Origin: DASWHR01 sp036398095
Lineage (GTDB): Bacteria > Actinomycetota > AC-67
Assembly (NCBI GenBank): GCA_036398095.1
Contig: DASWHR010000029.1
Span: forward strand, 1-64,000
Length of the DNA: 64,000 bases
Direction: 5' to 3'
This document shows positions 1-9,104 of this stretch, piece by piece (within the stretch, counting starts at the first letter, position 1; every line of letters starts with the position of its first letter). Under the pieces are notes generated by a model. That model had not been told where the DNA came from, did not search any database, and saw only the letters and a program-made list of their open reading frames with translations. A program made the position numbers and the translations under genes.

Positions 1-1
1 C

Positions 2-148
2 CGTATCGCGCTACAAGACCTGCATCTCGAACGCGTGGCGGTGATCTATCCTGGGACGAAACGCTTCGCCTTGGCCGACCGCGTTGAAGCTGTGCCGCTC
101 CGTACGCTCGCGGAACCAGGACGACTGTTCGAGGGAGAAGCCGGGTGA
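2..148 (+). CDS. C-terminal end of a putative AAA-type ATPase (DUF4143-like), truncated by window edge
   Basis: An open frame runs in from the left edge and stops at TGA 146-148, giving 48 residues that include VAVIYPGTKRFALADRVEAV followed by a PL motif. Tails of this kind (hydrophobic strand, YPG, then a Pro-Leu near the end) resemble the C-termini of AAA ATPases carrying a DUF4143 domain, but only the tail is visible, so the family call is tentative. The stop overlaps the GTG start of the next gene, which suggests co-transcription. Confidence 0.5.
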   Translation, partial: RIALQDLHLERVAVIYPGTKRFALADRVEAVPLRTLAEPGRLFEGEAG

Positions 149-408
149 CGACGGTCGCTCGCGAAGGAAGCCGGGCGGTGTTCTGGCTCGGTCTCCTCTC
201 GTTTGTGGTGGCGGCATTGAGTTATGCACTGATGTGGTCTGGAGGGTTGCTGGCGCTGCCCGTATCGACGTTGCTTGCGATCGCCGCACTGTGGAGAGCT
301 TGGAGCAGGCACGAGCGGTCGTCATGGACAAGGGCGGGAGTGGTTGCAGCCGCGATCGTTCTTCTCGTTGGGATTTTTACCTACGCCGGCGCTATCGTGA
401 CCACGTGA
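145..408 (+). CDS. Small membrane protein of unknown function
   Basis: An 87-residue protein starting at GTG 145, which overlaps the stop codon of the preceding gene (GTGA). It has two hydrophobic segments, at roughly residues 12-48 (probably a hairpin of two helices around the short loop SGG) and 65-86, with Arg/Trp-rich polar residues between them (WRAWSRHERSSW). It is therefore probably an integral membrane protein with three helices. I do not recognise a family. Its position directly after the ATPase tail suggests translation coupling, but nothing in the sequence reveals a role. Confidence 0.6.
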   Translation: MTTVAREGSRAVFWLGLLSFVVAALSYALMWSGGLLALPVSTLLAIAALWRAWSRHERSSWTRAGVVAAAIVLLVGIFTYAGAIVTT

Positions 409-429
409 GAGCATCCGGGGCAGGGATCT

Positions 430-918
430 ATGCCGATGACCTCTGATCCGGCGTTGAAACCGCTCGACCGTCTCGTGGGTGACTGGATCACCGAGGCCAC
501 CCACCCATCCGTTCCCGGCGTCGTCGTGCATGGGACTGCCGACATCGAATGGCTGGAGGGAGAACGGTTCCTGATCCACCGCGCACGCAGCGATCATCCG
601 GACTTCCCCGATTCGATCTCGATCATCGGGTTCACCGAGCGGGATCGCGTCGACGGCGCTCCCAGCCTCGATCCGGCGACCGCCGGCGAGTCGCACCTTT
701 GCATGAACTACTTCGACTCGCGCGGCGTGTTCCGCGTCTATGAGGTGAGCATCGACGACGAGTCGTGGCGGCTCTGGAGGCACGCACCGGGATTCTCGCA
801 ACGGTTTGCGGGCATGTTTGCCGATGGCGGCGACGCCATCGCCGGTCGCTGGCAGCTCTGTCGGGACGAGATCAACTGGGACGACGACCTGGAGATCACC
901 TACCGGCGCCGTGCATGA
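430..918 (+). CDS. DUF1579/lipocalin-like hypothetical protein
   Basis: A 162-residue cytoplasmic protein with no signal peptide or membrane segment. It opens with LKPLDRLVGDWITEATHP, the layout of small calycin-like proteins (DUF1579 and relatives) in which a conserved GDW sits near the N-terminus, and ends with strand-like segments such as ITYRRR. These proteins form a small beta barrel that may bind a ligand; no enzyme activity can be read from the sequence. The start ATG 430 has a weak AGGGATCT upstream; a second in-frame ATG lies two codons later. The following GNAT gene is in the same direction about 50 bases on. Confidence 0.65.
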   Translation: MPMTSDPALKPLDRLVGDWITEATHPSVPGVVVHGTADIEWLEGERFLIHRARSDHPDFPDSISIIGFTERDRVDGAPSLDPATAGESHLCMNYFDSRGVFRVYEVSIDDESWRLWRHAPGFSQRFAGMFADGGDAIAGRWQLCRDEINWDDDLEITYRRRA

Positions 919-968
919 AACGTGCCGAGCTGCTGTCCCAAAGATCTCGGGGGGATGGTGCACGAAGA

Positions 969-1481
969 ATGATGTTCGATTGTCAGCCGGTTCTGGCCGG
1001 TCGGCTGGTGCATGCTCGGCCTTTGCGGGGGGACGACCTCGACGCGCTGTGGGCGGTAGCATCCGATCCGCTGATTTGGGAGCAGCATCCGGCGAAGGAG
1101 CGCGGCACGCTCGACGGGTTCCGGACGTTCTTCGACGAATCTCTTGCCTCGGCCGGCGCGTTGCTGGTGACGGACGCCTCGAGCGGCGCGGCCATCGGAT
1201 CGTCGCGGTTCGACCGCTACGACGAAGGCCGGCGCGAGGTCGAGATCGGATGGACCTACCTCGCCCGCTCGCACTGGGGCGGTGCGTACAACGGCGAGCT
1301 CAAGCACCTCATGCTGCGACACGCTTTCCGGTTCGTAGACTCGGTCCTGTTCTACATCGACGTGAACAACATCCGCTCGCAGCGGGCGATCGAGCGGATC
1401 GGCGCGCTGCTCGAATCCGGCCCGGACGAGCGGGACCGGCTCCGGTACCGCATTACCGCAACGCCGCGACCGACGCAGTAA
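969..1481 (+). CDS. GNAT-family N-acetyltransferase
   Basis: A 170-residue acetyltransferase of the Gcn5-related type, expected to move an acetyl group from acetyl-CoA to an amine. Evidence is the LRPLRGDDLDALW opening typical of RimJ/RimL-like members, the strand REVEIGWTYL, the acetyl-CoA-binding stretch and helix around YNGELKHLMLRHAF, and the C-terminal NNIRSQRAIERIGA motif that follows the last conserved strand. ATG 969 (or the adjacent ATG 972) gives a start just before the conserved domain; an upstream ATG at 915 would add 18 residues with no family similarity. The substrate cannot be told. Confidence 0.8.
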   Translation: MMFDCQPVLAGRLVHARPLRGDDLDALWAVASDPLIWEQHPAKERGTLDGFRTFFDESLASAGALLVTDASSGAAIGSSRFDRYDEGRREVEIGWTYLARSHWGGAYNGELKHLMLRHAFRFVDSVLFYIDVNNIRSQRAIERIGALLESGPDERDRLRYRITATPRPTQ

Positions 1482-1549
1482 TCGAGGGCATGCGAAAACC
1501 GCGGCCGGTGGCCGCTTGATCGGAATCGGTGGATCGGGCGACGGCGCGG

Positions 1550-2695
1550 CTACGGAGGCGATCCCGGCGGAGCCCGGTGGCGGGGATTGCTCACATAGCT
1601 GCGGCCGCGCAGGGTGTAGGTCATGGTCGCGTCGGGATGTATCGCCACCGTCCACGGCTGGTCATGCAGCCGTCGATGATGGCGGCGGCAGTGCAGGGCC
1701 ATCTCGTCCACGGTTTGGCCGATGCCGGGCACCAGATGATGAACGTCGGTCCAGGCGACCGGAACGTGGCAGCCGGGGAAGCGGCATCCGCCGTCGCGGG
1801 CGATCAGCGCGCGGCGCATCCGCCGGGTAACGCGCGTCGCCTCTTCGCCGACGGCGATCGGTCGTCCACCGACGGTGAGTACGGGAACGATCGTGGCGTC
1901 GCACAGCAGCGTCTCGGCAGCAACGCGAGTCAGCCGCGCCGGCCGGCCGGTCGTTGATTGCAGCAGCCGCATCGCGCCGTCCGCATCGCCGTCGAACGCC
2001 AGCAGGTCCACGGTGGCGAGCAGCCGCGGCTGGGGTCGCGTCCTGAGTGCCGATCTCGAGAGGCTCTGCTCGCAGATCGCCAGGAACGCGTCGAAATGCT
2101 GCCGCGCGCGTCCGGGACCGCCTTTGTCGGCATGCTGGGGCCGCTCGGCTGACGCATCGAGCGCGGACAGGTAGACGGCCGTCGCCTCGGCGTCGGCCTC
2201 GCCGTAGAAGCTACTCCCCCCGTCCAACCGCGGCTGGACGGCGAAGAAGCTCGATCGGACCGCGCGATCTTCGCGCGCCGTCGCCAGATCGGGCCGCAAC
2301 CGCGCGGCCGCGTCCGAGACCAGCCCCACAAGCCGGTCGGGGTCGGCCGCGACGAGCGACTCGGCATGGCGCGCGATCACGTGATCGATCTCATCGATCC
2401 GGTCGGCCGGAACACGCTCGATCTCGCGAAGGATCGCTCGTACCTGGCTCCAGGACACCACGCCACGATCGAACGCGTCCGTCAAACGTGGCAGACGGTC
2501 CATCGTCGACGACGCGCGCATCATCCCGCTCGCCTCCCACGGCATCAGCCGCGCATGCATCGTGAGCGCGAACTCCATCGGATGTCCATCGGACACGCCC
2601 CCCGATCGACGGATCATCCGAACGGCCTCGGCGATCAGCGCATCCGCCTCACGCAGGAGATCCGCGGGCGTGCGAACAGGTATCTCGTCAAGCAT
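1550..2695 (-). CDS. DUF222 and HNH endonuclease domain protein (13E12 repeat family)
   Basis: A 381-residue protein with an N-terminal helical DUF222 region (about residues 5-230) and a C-terminal HNH nuclease domain (about 295-345). The HNH zinc/metal ligands are visible: C304 and C309 in CRFPGC, the HH pair at 319-320, C336 in HCRRHH and H344. This architecture is abundant and multi-copy in Actinomycetota, where it is often suspected to be mobile; its biological role is not established. The start ATG 2695 is the first in the frame. It diverges from the DUF6226 gene; the roughly 110 bases between must carry both promoters. Confidence 0.9.
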   Translation of the reverse strand: MLDEIPVRTPADLLREADALIAEAVRMIRRSGGVSDGHPMEFALTMHARLMPWEASGMMRASSTMDRLPRLTDAFDRGVVSWSQVRAILREIERVPADRIDEIDHVIARHAESLVAADPDRLVGLVSDAAARLRPDLATAREDRAVRSSFFAVQPRLDGGSSFYGEADAEATAVYLSALDASAERPQHADKGGPGRARQHFDAFLAICEQSLSRSALRTRPQPRLLATVDLLAFDGDADGAMRLLQSTTGRPARLTRVAAETLLCDATIVPVLTVGGRPIAVGEEATRVTRRMRRALIARDGGCRFPGCHVPVAWTDVHHLVPGIGQTVDEMALHCRRHHRRLHDQPWTVAIHPDATMTYTLRGRSYVSNPRHRAPPGSPP

Positions 2696-2807
2696 GCGGG
2701 CATCCTAGCAACGGGGTGTGACAAGAACGTCTGATCAGCTTGTTGTCAGGGACGACCGGCCCGGAAATAGTTCCCGGAGGGTTCGACACATCCGCTACTG
2801 TTCGAGC

Positions 2808-3365
2808 ATGAGCGAGTTCAGGCCGGGCCCTCCGCCACCCGAGGCGTATTCCCGGGTGACGAATCCGGAACGGTTCAGGCCACTCCACGACGCTGCGCTG
2901 TCGCTCCTCGATACGGTGACCGACGGCTACGACGTGGAGCGGCGAGAGAGGACCGAGGAGGACGTGAGCCTGCGCTACCCCAACGCGCGGCCGACGATCC
3001 TGCTCACGCCCTCGATCCCCACGGCCGCACCGCTCGCGGTGGCCTTCACCAGCTTTCCCGGCCTTCTCGTGCGGGCCGGCCGGTGGGCTCGCATCGCAAT
3101 CCCCCCGTGCGGATGCGACGCGTGCGACGAAACCGCGGAGTCGGCGATCGAGGAGCTCGCGTGGCTCGTCGAGTGCGTCACGCACGGCCACTTCCGCGAG
3201 TCCATCGACCTCCCGCTCGACGGCGACGCATGGCATCAATCACAGTGGGGACCCCCGCAGGGCAGGCGATCGGGCGGCGGGTCGAGAATCTCTCGTGACA
3301 AGGCCGTGGCGATGCTGGGCAGCGGGCCGGCCACCCACGAGTGGCACCCTTGGCCACTTCGGTAA
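2808..3365 (+). CDS. DUF6226 family protein
   Basis: A 185-residue soluble protein. The N-terminal segment PPPEAYSRVTNPERFRPLH and the later CGCDACDE cluster are characteristic of the DUF6226 family of Actinomycetota, whose function is unknown. The Cys pair CGCDAC could bind a metal. The start is ATG 2808: a -10-like TACTGT at 2796-2801 lies only six bases upstream and no Shine-Dalgarno sequence fits between them, so the mRNA may be leaderless. The next gene on the same strand has its own promoter. Confidence 0.75.
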   Translation: MSEFRPGPPPPEAYSRVTNPERFRPLHDAALSLLDTVTDGYDVERRERTEEDVSLRYPNARPTILLTPSIPTAAPLAVAFTSFPGLLVRAGRWARIAIPPCGCDACDETAESAIEELAWLVECVTHGHFRESIDLPLDGDAWHQSQWGPPQGRRSGGGSRISRDKAVAMLGSGPATHEWHPWPLR

Positions 3366-3456
3366 CCCAAAGAGGGCAAATCCGGCAGAGGGTGCGGCCG
3401 GGGGCAGTTGAGTGCGCGAGCCGAACGTCACTCATAACCGGCGGCGCTGCCGTGCG

Positions 3457-3485
3457 TTGACATGGGTGGGGGGCGACAATACGCA
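3457..3485 (+). promoter_or_regulatory. Sigma-70-type promoter of a leaderless M23 peptidase gene
   Basis: TTGACA at 3457-3462, a 17-base spacer, then TACGCA at 3480-3485, only four bases before the GTG start at 3490. Transcription would begin at or very near the start codon, giving a leaderless mRNA as is common in Actinomycetota. The -35 match is perfect and the -10 moderate. Confidence 0.55.
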
Positions 3486-3489
3486 AACC

Positions 3490-4659
3490 GTGAAACGACA
3501 ACTCCTTATCTTCCTGGCGATCGCGGCCACCCTGGCGGGGGCCGCGGTGCCGGCGCGCGCCGCCGACGACCGGCTGGAGAAGGCCCGGCGCGAGATCCGC
3601 AGCCGGCAAGACACCTCGCTGGTCGGCTTGCTTCGCGCGGCCGACGACAAGCGCCGCGCCATCGAAGAGTCGATCGCGCGCATCGAACGCGACATCGCCG
3701 ACGTGCAGAAGCTGATCGACCAATACCAGCCGGAGCTCGAACGCGCGCAGATCGAACGCGACTTCGCGTCCCAAGCCGTGATCGCCGCCGACGGCGCGTT
3801 CAAGAACAGCCGGAGCCTGCTCGGCGCGAACGCGCTGTCGATGTATGCGACCGGCCAGCTTCCCGAGATGTTCACGCTCATGGGCACCGGCGACATCTCG
3901 GACTACGTCACCGCGCGCGTCTACATGGACACCGTCGTCGCGTCCAGCTCGAAGGTCGTTGACGGCTTCCGCCGATCGCGCGACCGGCTCGAGAACGAAA
4001 AGCTCCGCGTCGAAGAGCAGACGAAGACGATCGTGGACCGCTCGACCAAGCTGGAAACCGAACGCGACCGCCTGGTCAAGCTCGCCGCATCCAAGCAGCG
4101 AGTCGCCGCCGACCTGGACGCGGCAAGCCTCGCCCGCGAAGAGGCGCTCGCCGCGATCGCCGCCGACCCGACCGGCATCGACAGCGTCCTGAAGTCCTAC
4201 GGCTCGGCGACCGAGGCGATCCGCACCCTCGTCGTCGCGGCACAACGCGGGCAGCCGGTGCAGGACCCCGACAAGGCCGCGGTCTGGATCCCGGTCGAGG
4301 GGCGCGTTTCCTCGCAGTTCGGCTGGCGCACGCATCCGATCTTCAAGTACCGCTCGTTCCACACCGGAGCCGACATCGCCGCGCCCTACGGCACCAAGAT
4401 TCGCGCGGCCGCGCCCGGCACCGTCGTCGACGTCGTCTACCTCGGCGCCTACGGGCTCGTGACGGTCGTCGATCACGGTTTTTCGCTCGCGACGATGTAC
4501 GCGCACCAAGCGCGTTCGTTGGTGCATCCGGGCGAGCACGTGCAAGCCGGACAGATCATCGGCGCCGTCGGATGCACCGGCTGGTGCACCGGTCCGCACG
4601 TTCACTTCGAGGTCTGGAGCCGCGGCAACCCGCAGAACCCGCAACGCTGGGTGTCGTAG
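3490..4659 (+). CDS. Secreted M23 (LytM) peptidoglycan endopeptidase with coiled coil
   Basis: A 389-residue exported protein. A signal peptide (KRQLLIFLAIAATLAGAAVP, cleaved after ARA) is followed by a long charged coiled coil (about residues 30-240) like PcsB/EnvC-type hydrolases, then an M23 domain over the last 115 or so residues. The zinc and catalytic motifs HTGAD (HxxxD) and HVHFE (HxH) are intact, so it should cut peptidoglycan cross-bridges. GTG 3490 is chosen because it places the signal peptide at the N-terminus and directly follows a -35/-10 pair. In such proteins the coiled coil usually gates or recruits the hydrolase, often with an FtsEX-like partner; none is visible here. Confidence 0.9.
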   Translation: MKRQLLIFLAIAATLAGAAVPARAADDRLEKARREIRSRQDTSLVGLLRAADDKRRAIEESIARIERDIADVQKLIDQYQPELERAQIERDFASQAVIAADGAFKNSRSLLGANALSMYATGQLPEMFTLMGTGDISDYVTARVYMDTVVASSSKVVDGFRRSRDRLENEKLRVEEQTKTIVDRSTKLETERDRLVKLAASKQRVAADLDAASLAREEALAAIAADPTGIDSVLKSYGSATEAIRTLVVAAQRGQPVQDPDKAAVWIPVEGRVSSQFGWRTHPIFKYRSFHTGADIAAPYGTKIRAAAPGTVVDVVYLGAYGLVTVVDHGFSLATMYAHQARSLVHPGEHVQAGQIIGAVGCTGWCTGPHVHFEVWSRGNPQNPQRWVS

Positions 4660-4719
4660 GCAAACCGCGTCCGAAATGCGCCAGCGGCATCCCGGACGCT
4701 GGACTAGGCTCTCGCGGCA

Positions 4720-5703
4720 ATGAGCATGCGCGCGGCGATCTCACGGCGACCCCACGCGGCCCGCGTCGCGCTCGCGCTCGGTCTCGTCTATATCGTCTGG
4801 GGCTCGACGTATCTGGCGATCAGCGTGACCGTCGAGACGATCCCGCCGCTGCTGTCGGCCGGCGTCCGCTTCATGACTGCCGGCGCGATCCTGTACGCAT
4901 TCGCGATCCGGCGCACGCCGCGCGGCGAGCGGCCGACGGCGATCCAATGGCGATCGGCCGCGATCGTGGGCGCCGCCTTGCTGCTCGGCGGCAACGGCGG
5001 CGTGGTGATCGCCGAATCCTGGGGCGTGCCGAGCGGCATCACGGCGCTGCTCGTCGGCACCGTGCCGCTGTGGATGGCGCTCATCTCGTGGGCGGCCCTG
5101 CGGGAGCGCATCCCGAAGGTCGCCATCGCAGGACTGCTCGCGGGATTCGCCGGCGTCGCGATCCTGGCCAAGCCCTCCGGCGACTTTCCGCTCGCCGGAT
5201 CGCTGCTGATCGTGCTCGCGGCGTTCATCTGGTCGTGCGGTTCGGTGTATGCGCAACGCGCGCCGCTTCCGTCCCGGCCGTTCCTGACGACGGCGATGGA
5301 GATGCTCGCCGGCGGCGCCGCCCAAGTGATCGCCGGCCTGCTGCGCGGCGAGGCCGCCGGCGTCGACGTGACCGCGTTCTCGAGCCGCAGCCTGATCGCG
5401 TTCTTCTACTTGATCTTCATCGGGTCGCTGGTGGGATACACCGCCTACATCTGGGCGCTCCACAACACGCGCATCTCGCTGGTATCGACCTACGCCTACG
5501 TGAATCCGGTCATTGCCGTGATCCTTGGATCGGCCATCCTGAGCGAGCCGTTCACCACGCTCGACTTGGTCGCCGGCTCGGTGATCGTCGGCTCGGTCGC
5601 GCTGATCGTGGGCGCCAAGCGCACGGCCGCGGCGCAGGGAAGCCCCGCCGACGCGCCGCCGCCGACCGACGAAGCGCTCGAGTCGTCGACAACCCACGAA
5701 TAG
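4720..5703 (+). CDS. EamA-family drug/metabolite (DMT) exporter
   Basis: A 327-residue membrane protein with about ten hydrophobic helices in two EamA repeats. The first repeat begins with ALALGLVYIVWGSTYLAISV and the second near LIVLAAFIWSCGSVYAQRA, and the C-terminal half has the typical YAYVNPVIAVILGS motif. Members export amino acids, metabolites or drugs by proton exchange; the substrate here is unknown. The hydrophilic tail after residue 300 is poorly conserved. ATG 4720 is used; an in-frame ATG two codons later is also possible. Confidence 0.9.
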   Translation: MSMRAAISRRPHAARVALALGLVYIVWGSTYLAISVTVETIPPLLSAGVRFMTAGAILYAFAIRRTPRGERPTAIQWRSAAIVGAALLLGGNGGVVIAESWGVPSGITALLVGTVPLWMALISWAALRERIPKVAIAGLLAGFAGVAILAKPSGDFPLAGSLLIVLAAFIWSCGSVYAQRAPLPSRPFLTTAMEMLAGGAAQVIAGLLRGEAAGVDVTAFSSRSLIAFFYLIFIGSLVGYTAYIWALHNTRISLVSTYAYVNPVIAVILGSAILSEPFTTLDLVAGSVIVGSVALIVGAKRTAAAQGSPADAPPPTDEALESSTTHE

Positions 5704-5829
5704 CGGTGCTCGCTCCGCTTTCGCGTGCCTTGTCCCCACCTGGGCGGTAACCTCAATGGGGCACGGATCGTTGCACACACCGAGGAGACCCATCTCGACG
5801 CGCGCGCTCAACGGAGGGACCGAACCGTT

Positions 5830-7983
5830 ATGAACAGGCTCAACCGGACCATTCTTGCGGTCGCAGCGGCCATCGGAGTCGCGGTCGCACCGATCACCGT
5901 TCCCGCGTCGCGGCCGCCCGAGCACGCGGCGATCCGCTTCGCCCAGAACGTGGTCGTCGATCCTGCGCGTATGGGCGGCGAGCCGATGATGGTCACCGAC
6001 TCGAAGCACAACATCTACATCTCTTCGATCATCGGTTTCTCCAACCACACATCGTTCCTGTGGAAGAGCGAAGACGGCGGCGAGTCGTTCGACCTGCTTC
6101 GCGTGCCGCTTCCGGCCGTTCAGCGTCCCGACTTCACGCTCGGTGGCGGCGACACGGCGCTGATCGTCGGTCCGCCGGCGCCCGGCTACAAAGACGACAC
6201 GCTGATGTTCATCGACCTGGAAGGGCTCGCCTCGTTCGGCAGCGCGATCAGCTTCGACGGCGGAAACACCTTCGTCAACGACAACGTCTTCGCCTCCGGC
6301 AACCAGCCGCTGGGCGACCGGCAATGGGGCGGCCACTGGCGCGACAAGGACGGCGTCGACCACTACTACAACTTCTTCAACGGCCTGTTCAGCACCGATG
6401 CGGCGGGCAACACCGCGGCATACGCGATCATCGAAACGACCGACTACGGCAAGACCTGGACCGACTGGAAGCGCAACGTGACCACGACCGCGGGACGCTC
6501 GCGTCCCGGGCCGTTGATGGTCGATCCCGCGACCGGCGACCTGATGCTGACCTGGTCGATCAACAGCGGGAGTGAAGGTGGCGCCGGCTTCACGATCTGC
6601 ACGCAGGCCAAGGTCTGCACCGACAGCGTGATCGCGCGCATGCCCGACTACGACGTCAACAACACCTTCGTGACCGGCGCGCGCGACAAGGCCGGCAACC
6701 TCTACGTGGCTTGGTCGGCGATCCCGCGCGGCACGCTCAGTCCCGAAACGACGCCGACCCGCATCTACATGTCCACCTCGCGCAACAAGGGCAAGACCTG
6801 GACGCCGCCGGCCGTCGCCTCCGGCAACCTGCCGGCCGCCTCGATGCCCTCGATCGTGGTCGGCGACGCCGGACGCGTTTCGATCGCCTATTACGGCACG
6901 CCCAAGAAGGGCGATCCGAACTTCAACGCCGGCCCCTGGCATGTCTATATGAGCCAGAGCCTGAACGCGCTGTCGGCCAAGCCGACGTTCACGCGCGCAC
7001 AGGTGACCGATCACACCAACCACATCAATCCGATCTGCACCGGCGGGCTGGGATGCACGATCGATCCCGAGCGCAAGGACGATCGCAACCTGATCGACTT
7101 TCTATTCGCAGCCGTGGGCCCGAGGGGCGAGACGATGGTGACGTGGGGCGACACCGCGCATCAGGTCGGCCCGAACCCGCCGGCGTCGTCGCCGATGACG
7201 ATGTTCGGCAAGCAGACCGAAGGACCGAGCCTGCATGCGAGCGTCGGCGAGCTGACGCCGCCCAAGCCGGACGTGCTCCCCTATTCGGGCGGCAAGAACC
7301 GAGTCAGCAGTTATTGGGCGAGCGCGGTGCCGGTGAACTGGCACGCCGACCTGATCGCCGACACGCCGTTCCCCCGTCACGCGGACGGCGGCCCCGGAGA
7401 GCCGAACCCGAGCCTGGACATCACGTCGGCGTGGCTGGAGGCGGCCGGGCCGAACCTGATGCGCGGCACGATGATGTTGCGCGACACGTTCAGCGTGAAA
7501 ATCCCGCAGCCGTACTCGAACAACTTCTACATGTTCTGGTGGTGGAGCAACAACAAGATTCACTACGCCGCGGCGGAAGTCGGCCCGGCCGAGTCCGGGA
7601 TTAGCCAGACCGAGGACGGGATCTCGGATTGCTACGCGGGCGAGCCGTCGTATTCGAACGAGTCGAGCGCGCGTTGGGCGCTCTACGTCGCCACCGCCGT
7701 TCCGCCGCCGAGCGTGACGCGGATCGATTGCCACTTGGACCTGCCCTCGGGCCGGCTGACTATGGACATCCCGCTGGACCTGGTCGAGTCCGGGATCGGT
7801 GACACGTTGTATTCGGTGACGGCGTCGTCGTCGGCGATCAGCATCCCGAACATCGCGCTCAACGCCGTGGCGAACCTGCCCGACGAGGCCGATGCCGTGT
7901 CGCCGTTCTCCTACACGATCGGCTCGATCCGCCAGCAGGTCACGAAGCTGCTTCGGCCGCCGCCCCGCAACAAGCGCCGCTAG
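5830..7983 (+). CDS. Large secreted BNR/sialidase-like beta-propeller protein
   Basis: A 717-residue exported protein. ATG 5830 follows GGAGG at a good distance and opens a signal peptide (LAVAAAIGVAVAPITVPAS). The body carries BNR/Asp-box-like repeats typical of sialidase-type propellers, for example SEDGGESFD, TTDYGKTWTD and SRNKGKTWTPP. Full catalytic residues of true sialidases (Arg triad, Tyr/Glu pair) cannot be assigned, so it may be a binding or structural propeller rather than an enzyme. It ends with a basic tail (PPPRNKRR). It lies alone between the DMT exporter and the second M23 gene. Confidence 0.75.
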   Translation: MNRLNRTILAVAAAIGVAVAPITVPASRPPEHAAIRFAQNVVVDPARMGGEPMMVTDSKHNIYISSIIGFSNHTSFLWKSEDGGESFDLLRVPLPAVQRPDFTLGGGDTALIVGPPAPGYKDDTLMFIDLEGLASFGSAISFDGGNTFVNDNVFASGNQPLGDRQWGGHWRDKDGVDHYYNFFNGLFSTDAAGNTAAYAIIETTDYGKTWTDWKRNVTTTAGRSRPGPLMVDPATGDLMLTWSINSGSEGGAGFTICTQAKVCTDSVIARMPDYDVNNTFVTGARDKAGNLYVAWSAIPRGTLSPETTPTRIYMSTSRNKGKTWTPPAVASGNLPAASMPSIVVGDAGRVSIAYYGTPKKGDPNFNAGPWHVYMSQSLNALSAKPTFTRAQVTDHTNHINPICTGGLGCTIDPERKDDRNLIDFLFAAVGPRGETMVTWGDTAHQVGPNPPASSPMTMFGKQTEGPSLHASVGELTPPKPDVLPYSGGKNRVSSYWASAVPVNWHADLIADTPFPRHADGGPGEPNPSLDITSAWLEAAGPNLMRGTMMLRDTFSVKIPQPYSNNFYMFWWWSNNKIHYAAAEVGPAESGISQTEDGISDCYAGEPSYSNESSARWALYVATAVPPPSVTRIDCHLDLPSGRLTMDIPLDLVESGIGDTLYSVTASSSAISIPNIALNAVANLPDEADAVSPFSYTIGSIRQQVTKLLRPPPRNKRR

Positions 7984-8017
7984 GGGCGAACATGTGTTCG
8001 TCCGCGTCCGCGGTGAT

Positions 8018-8046
8018 TTGCCCGGGCCGGTCGAGCCCGCTAGAAC
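8018..8046 (+). promoter_or_regulatory. Promoter of the second M23 peptidase gene (leaderless)
   Basis: TTGCCC at 8018-8023, a 17-base spacer and TAGAAC at 8041-8046, seven bases before the GTG start at 8054. The geometry matches that upstream of the first M23 gene (3457-3490), so both appear to be leaderless transcripts. Confidence 0.45.
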
Positions 8047-8053
8047 TTCGCCC

Positions 8054-9088
8054 GTGGTAAGAGCCATCCGCGGCCTCCGGCGATCGTCCGGCACCGGCCG
8101 CCCCTTCCCCCGAGGACGCGTCGTTCGCGCGTCGCTCGTGTTTGCGCTCGCGCTTGCGGTGGTCGGGGTCGTTCCGACATCCGCGCACGCCGCATCGTCC
8201 AAGTCGAGGCTGAACGCGATGGCAAACCGGATCAACCGGTTGCAGTCGGCGCTGGCCACGACCGAGCGGCGCGCGGCCGCGATGAGCAAGTCGATCTCGT
8301 CGGCCTCGGCCCGGCTCAAGGCCGCGCGCGTCGGCATGGTCGCCCTCACGCAGGGCCTTTATATGGGCGCATTCGACGAGACGACCGCAATGCTGTCGTC
8401 GGAGTCGGTGACCGAATTCGGCGAGCGCGTCGCCTTCACCGAGCACCTCCAATCCGGCCAGAAGGACGTGCTCGAGCGCGTCGCGATCGCGCGGACGCAG
8501 TTGCAGCGTCAGCAGAAGGCGCTCGCGGCCGTGCGAGCGAAGCAGACGGCGCTCCTTCGGTCGCTCGGCGTCGAGCAGCGGGCGCTTCAGAAGGCGTTCA
8601 AGGCCGAGCAGGACCGGCTTGCGGCGATCGAGCGCGCGCGGCGCAACAGCCGCACGCGCGCCTCGCGGGCCGACGCGCCTTCACTCGTCGGCGGCGCCGG
8701 CCCCTTCCGCGTCTGCCCGGTGGACAATCCGCGCGCCTACTCCAACGATTGGGGCGCGCCGCGAAGCGGGGGCCGCAGCCATCAGGGCATCGACATTCTG
8801 GCGCCGCAGGGCACGCCGATCCGTGCGCCGTTCGACGGAACCGTCAAGTCCAACTCATCGGGCAGGGGCGGCAAGCAAGTCCGCGTCTACGGCTCGGCCG
8901 GATACGTGTTCAACGCGCACCTGTCGCGACACGCCGGCGTATCCGGATTCGTGAAGGCCGGAACGGTGGTCGGCTACGTTGGAAACACCGGCAACGCGAG
9001 CGGCGGTCCGACGCACGACCACTTCGAGTGGCATCCGCGCAACGGCGGCGCCGTCAACCCGTACCGGCTCCTCAACATCGTCTGCTGA
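8054..9088 (+). CDS. Secreted M23 peptidase with coiled coil (second copy)
   Basis: A 344-residue exported protein with a basic N-terminus and signal helix (ASLVFALALAVVGVVPTSAHA), a coiled-coil region (about residues 55-205) and a C-terminal M23 domain. The metal motifs are HQGID (HxxxD) and HDHFE (HxH), both intact. It shares the plan of the gene at 3490-4659 but not close sequence. GTG 8054 is preferred because upstream codons overlap the previous gene and add an Arg-rich stretch without family character. It probably remodels the cell wall. The gene ends 16 bases from the convergent DUF2277 gene. Confidence 0.88.
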   Translation: MVRAIRGLRRSSGTGRPFPRGRVVRASLVFALALAVVGVVPTSAHAASSKSRLNAMANRINRLQSALATTERRAAAMSKSISSASARLKAARVGMVALTQGLYMGAFDETTAMLSSESVTEFGERVAFTEHLQSGQKDVLERVAIARTQLQRQQKALAAVRAKQTALLRSLGVEQRALQKAFKAEQDRLAAIERARRNSRTRASRADAPSLVGGAGPFRVCPVDNPRAYSNDWGAPRSGGRSHQGIDILAPQGTPIRAPFDGTVKSNSSGRGGKQVRVYGSAGYVFNAHLSRHAGVSGFVKAGTVVGYVGNTGNASGGPTHDHFEWHPRNGGAVNPYRLLNIVC

Positions 9089-9104
9089 GGCCCCGTCCCG
9101 AACG

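Noticed and set aside
2771..2790. GGAAATAGTTCC near the DUF6226 gene
   Set aside because: It resembles the IclR-type half-sites, but the spacing is 2 bases rather than 3 or 7, and the neighbours are not catabolic genes.
4741..7023. Very long reading frame antisense to the DMT exporter and BNR protein
   Set aside because: It is an Arg/His/Asp-rich shadow of high-GC codons, with no domain or ribosome site; the opposite strand carries clear genes.
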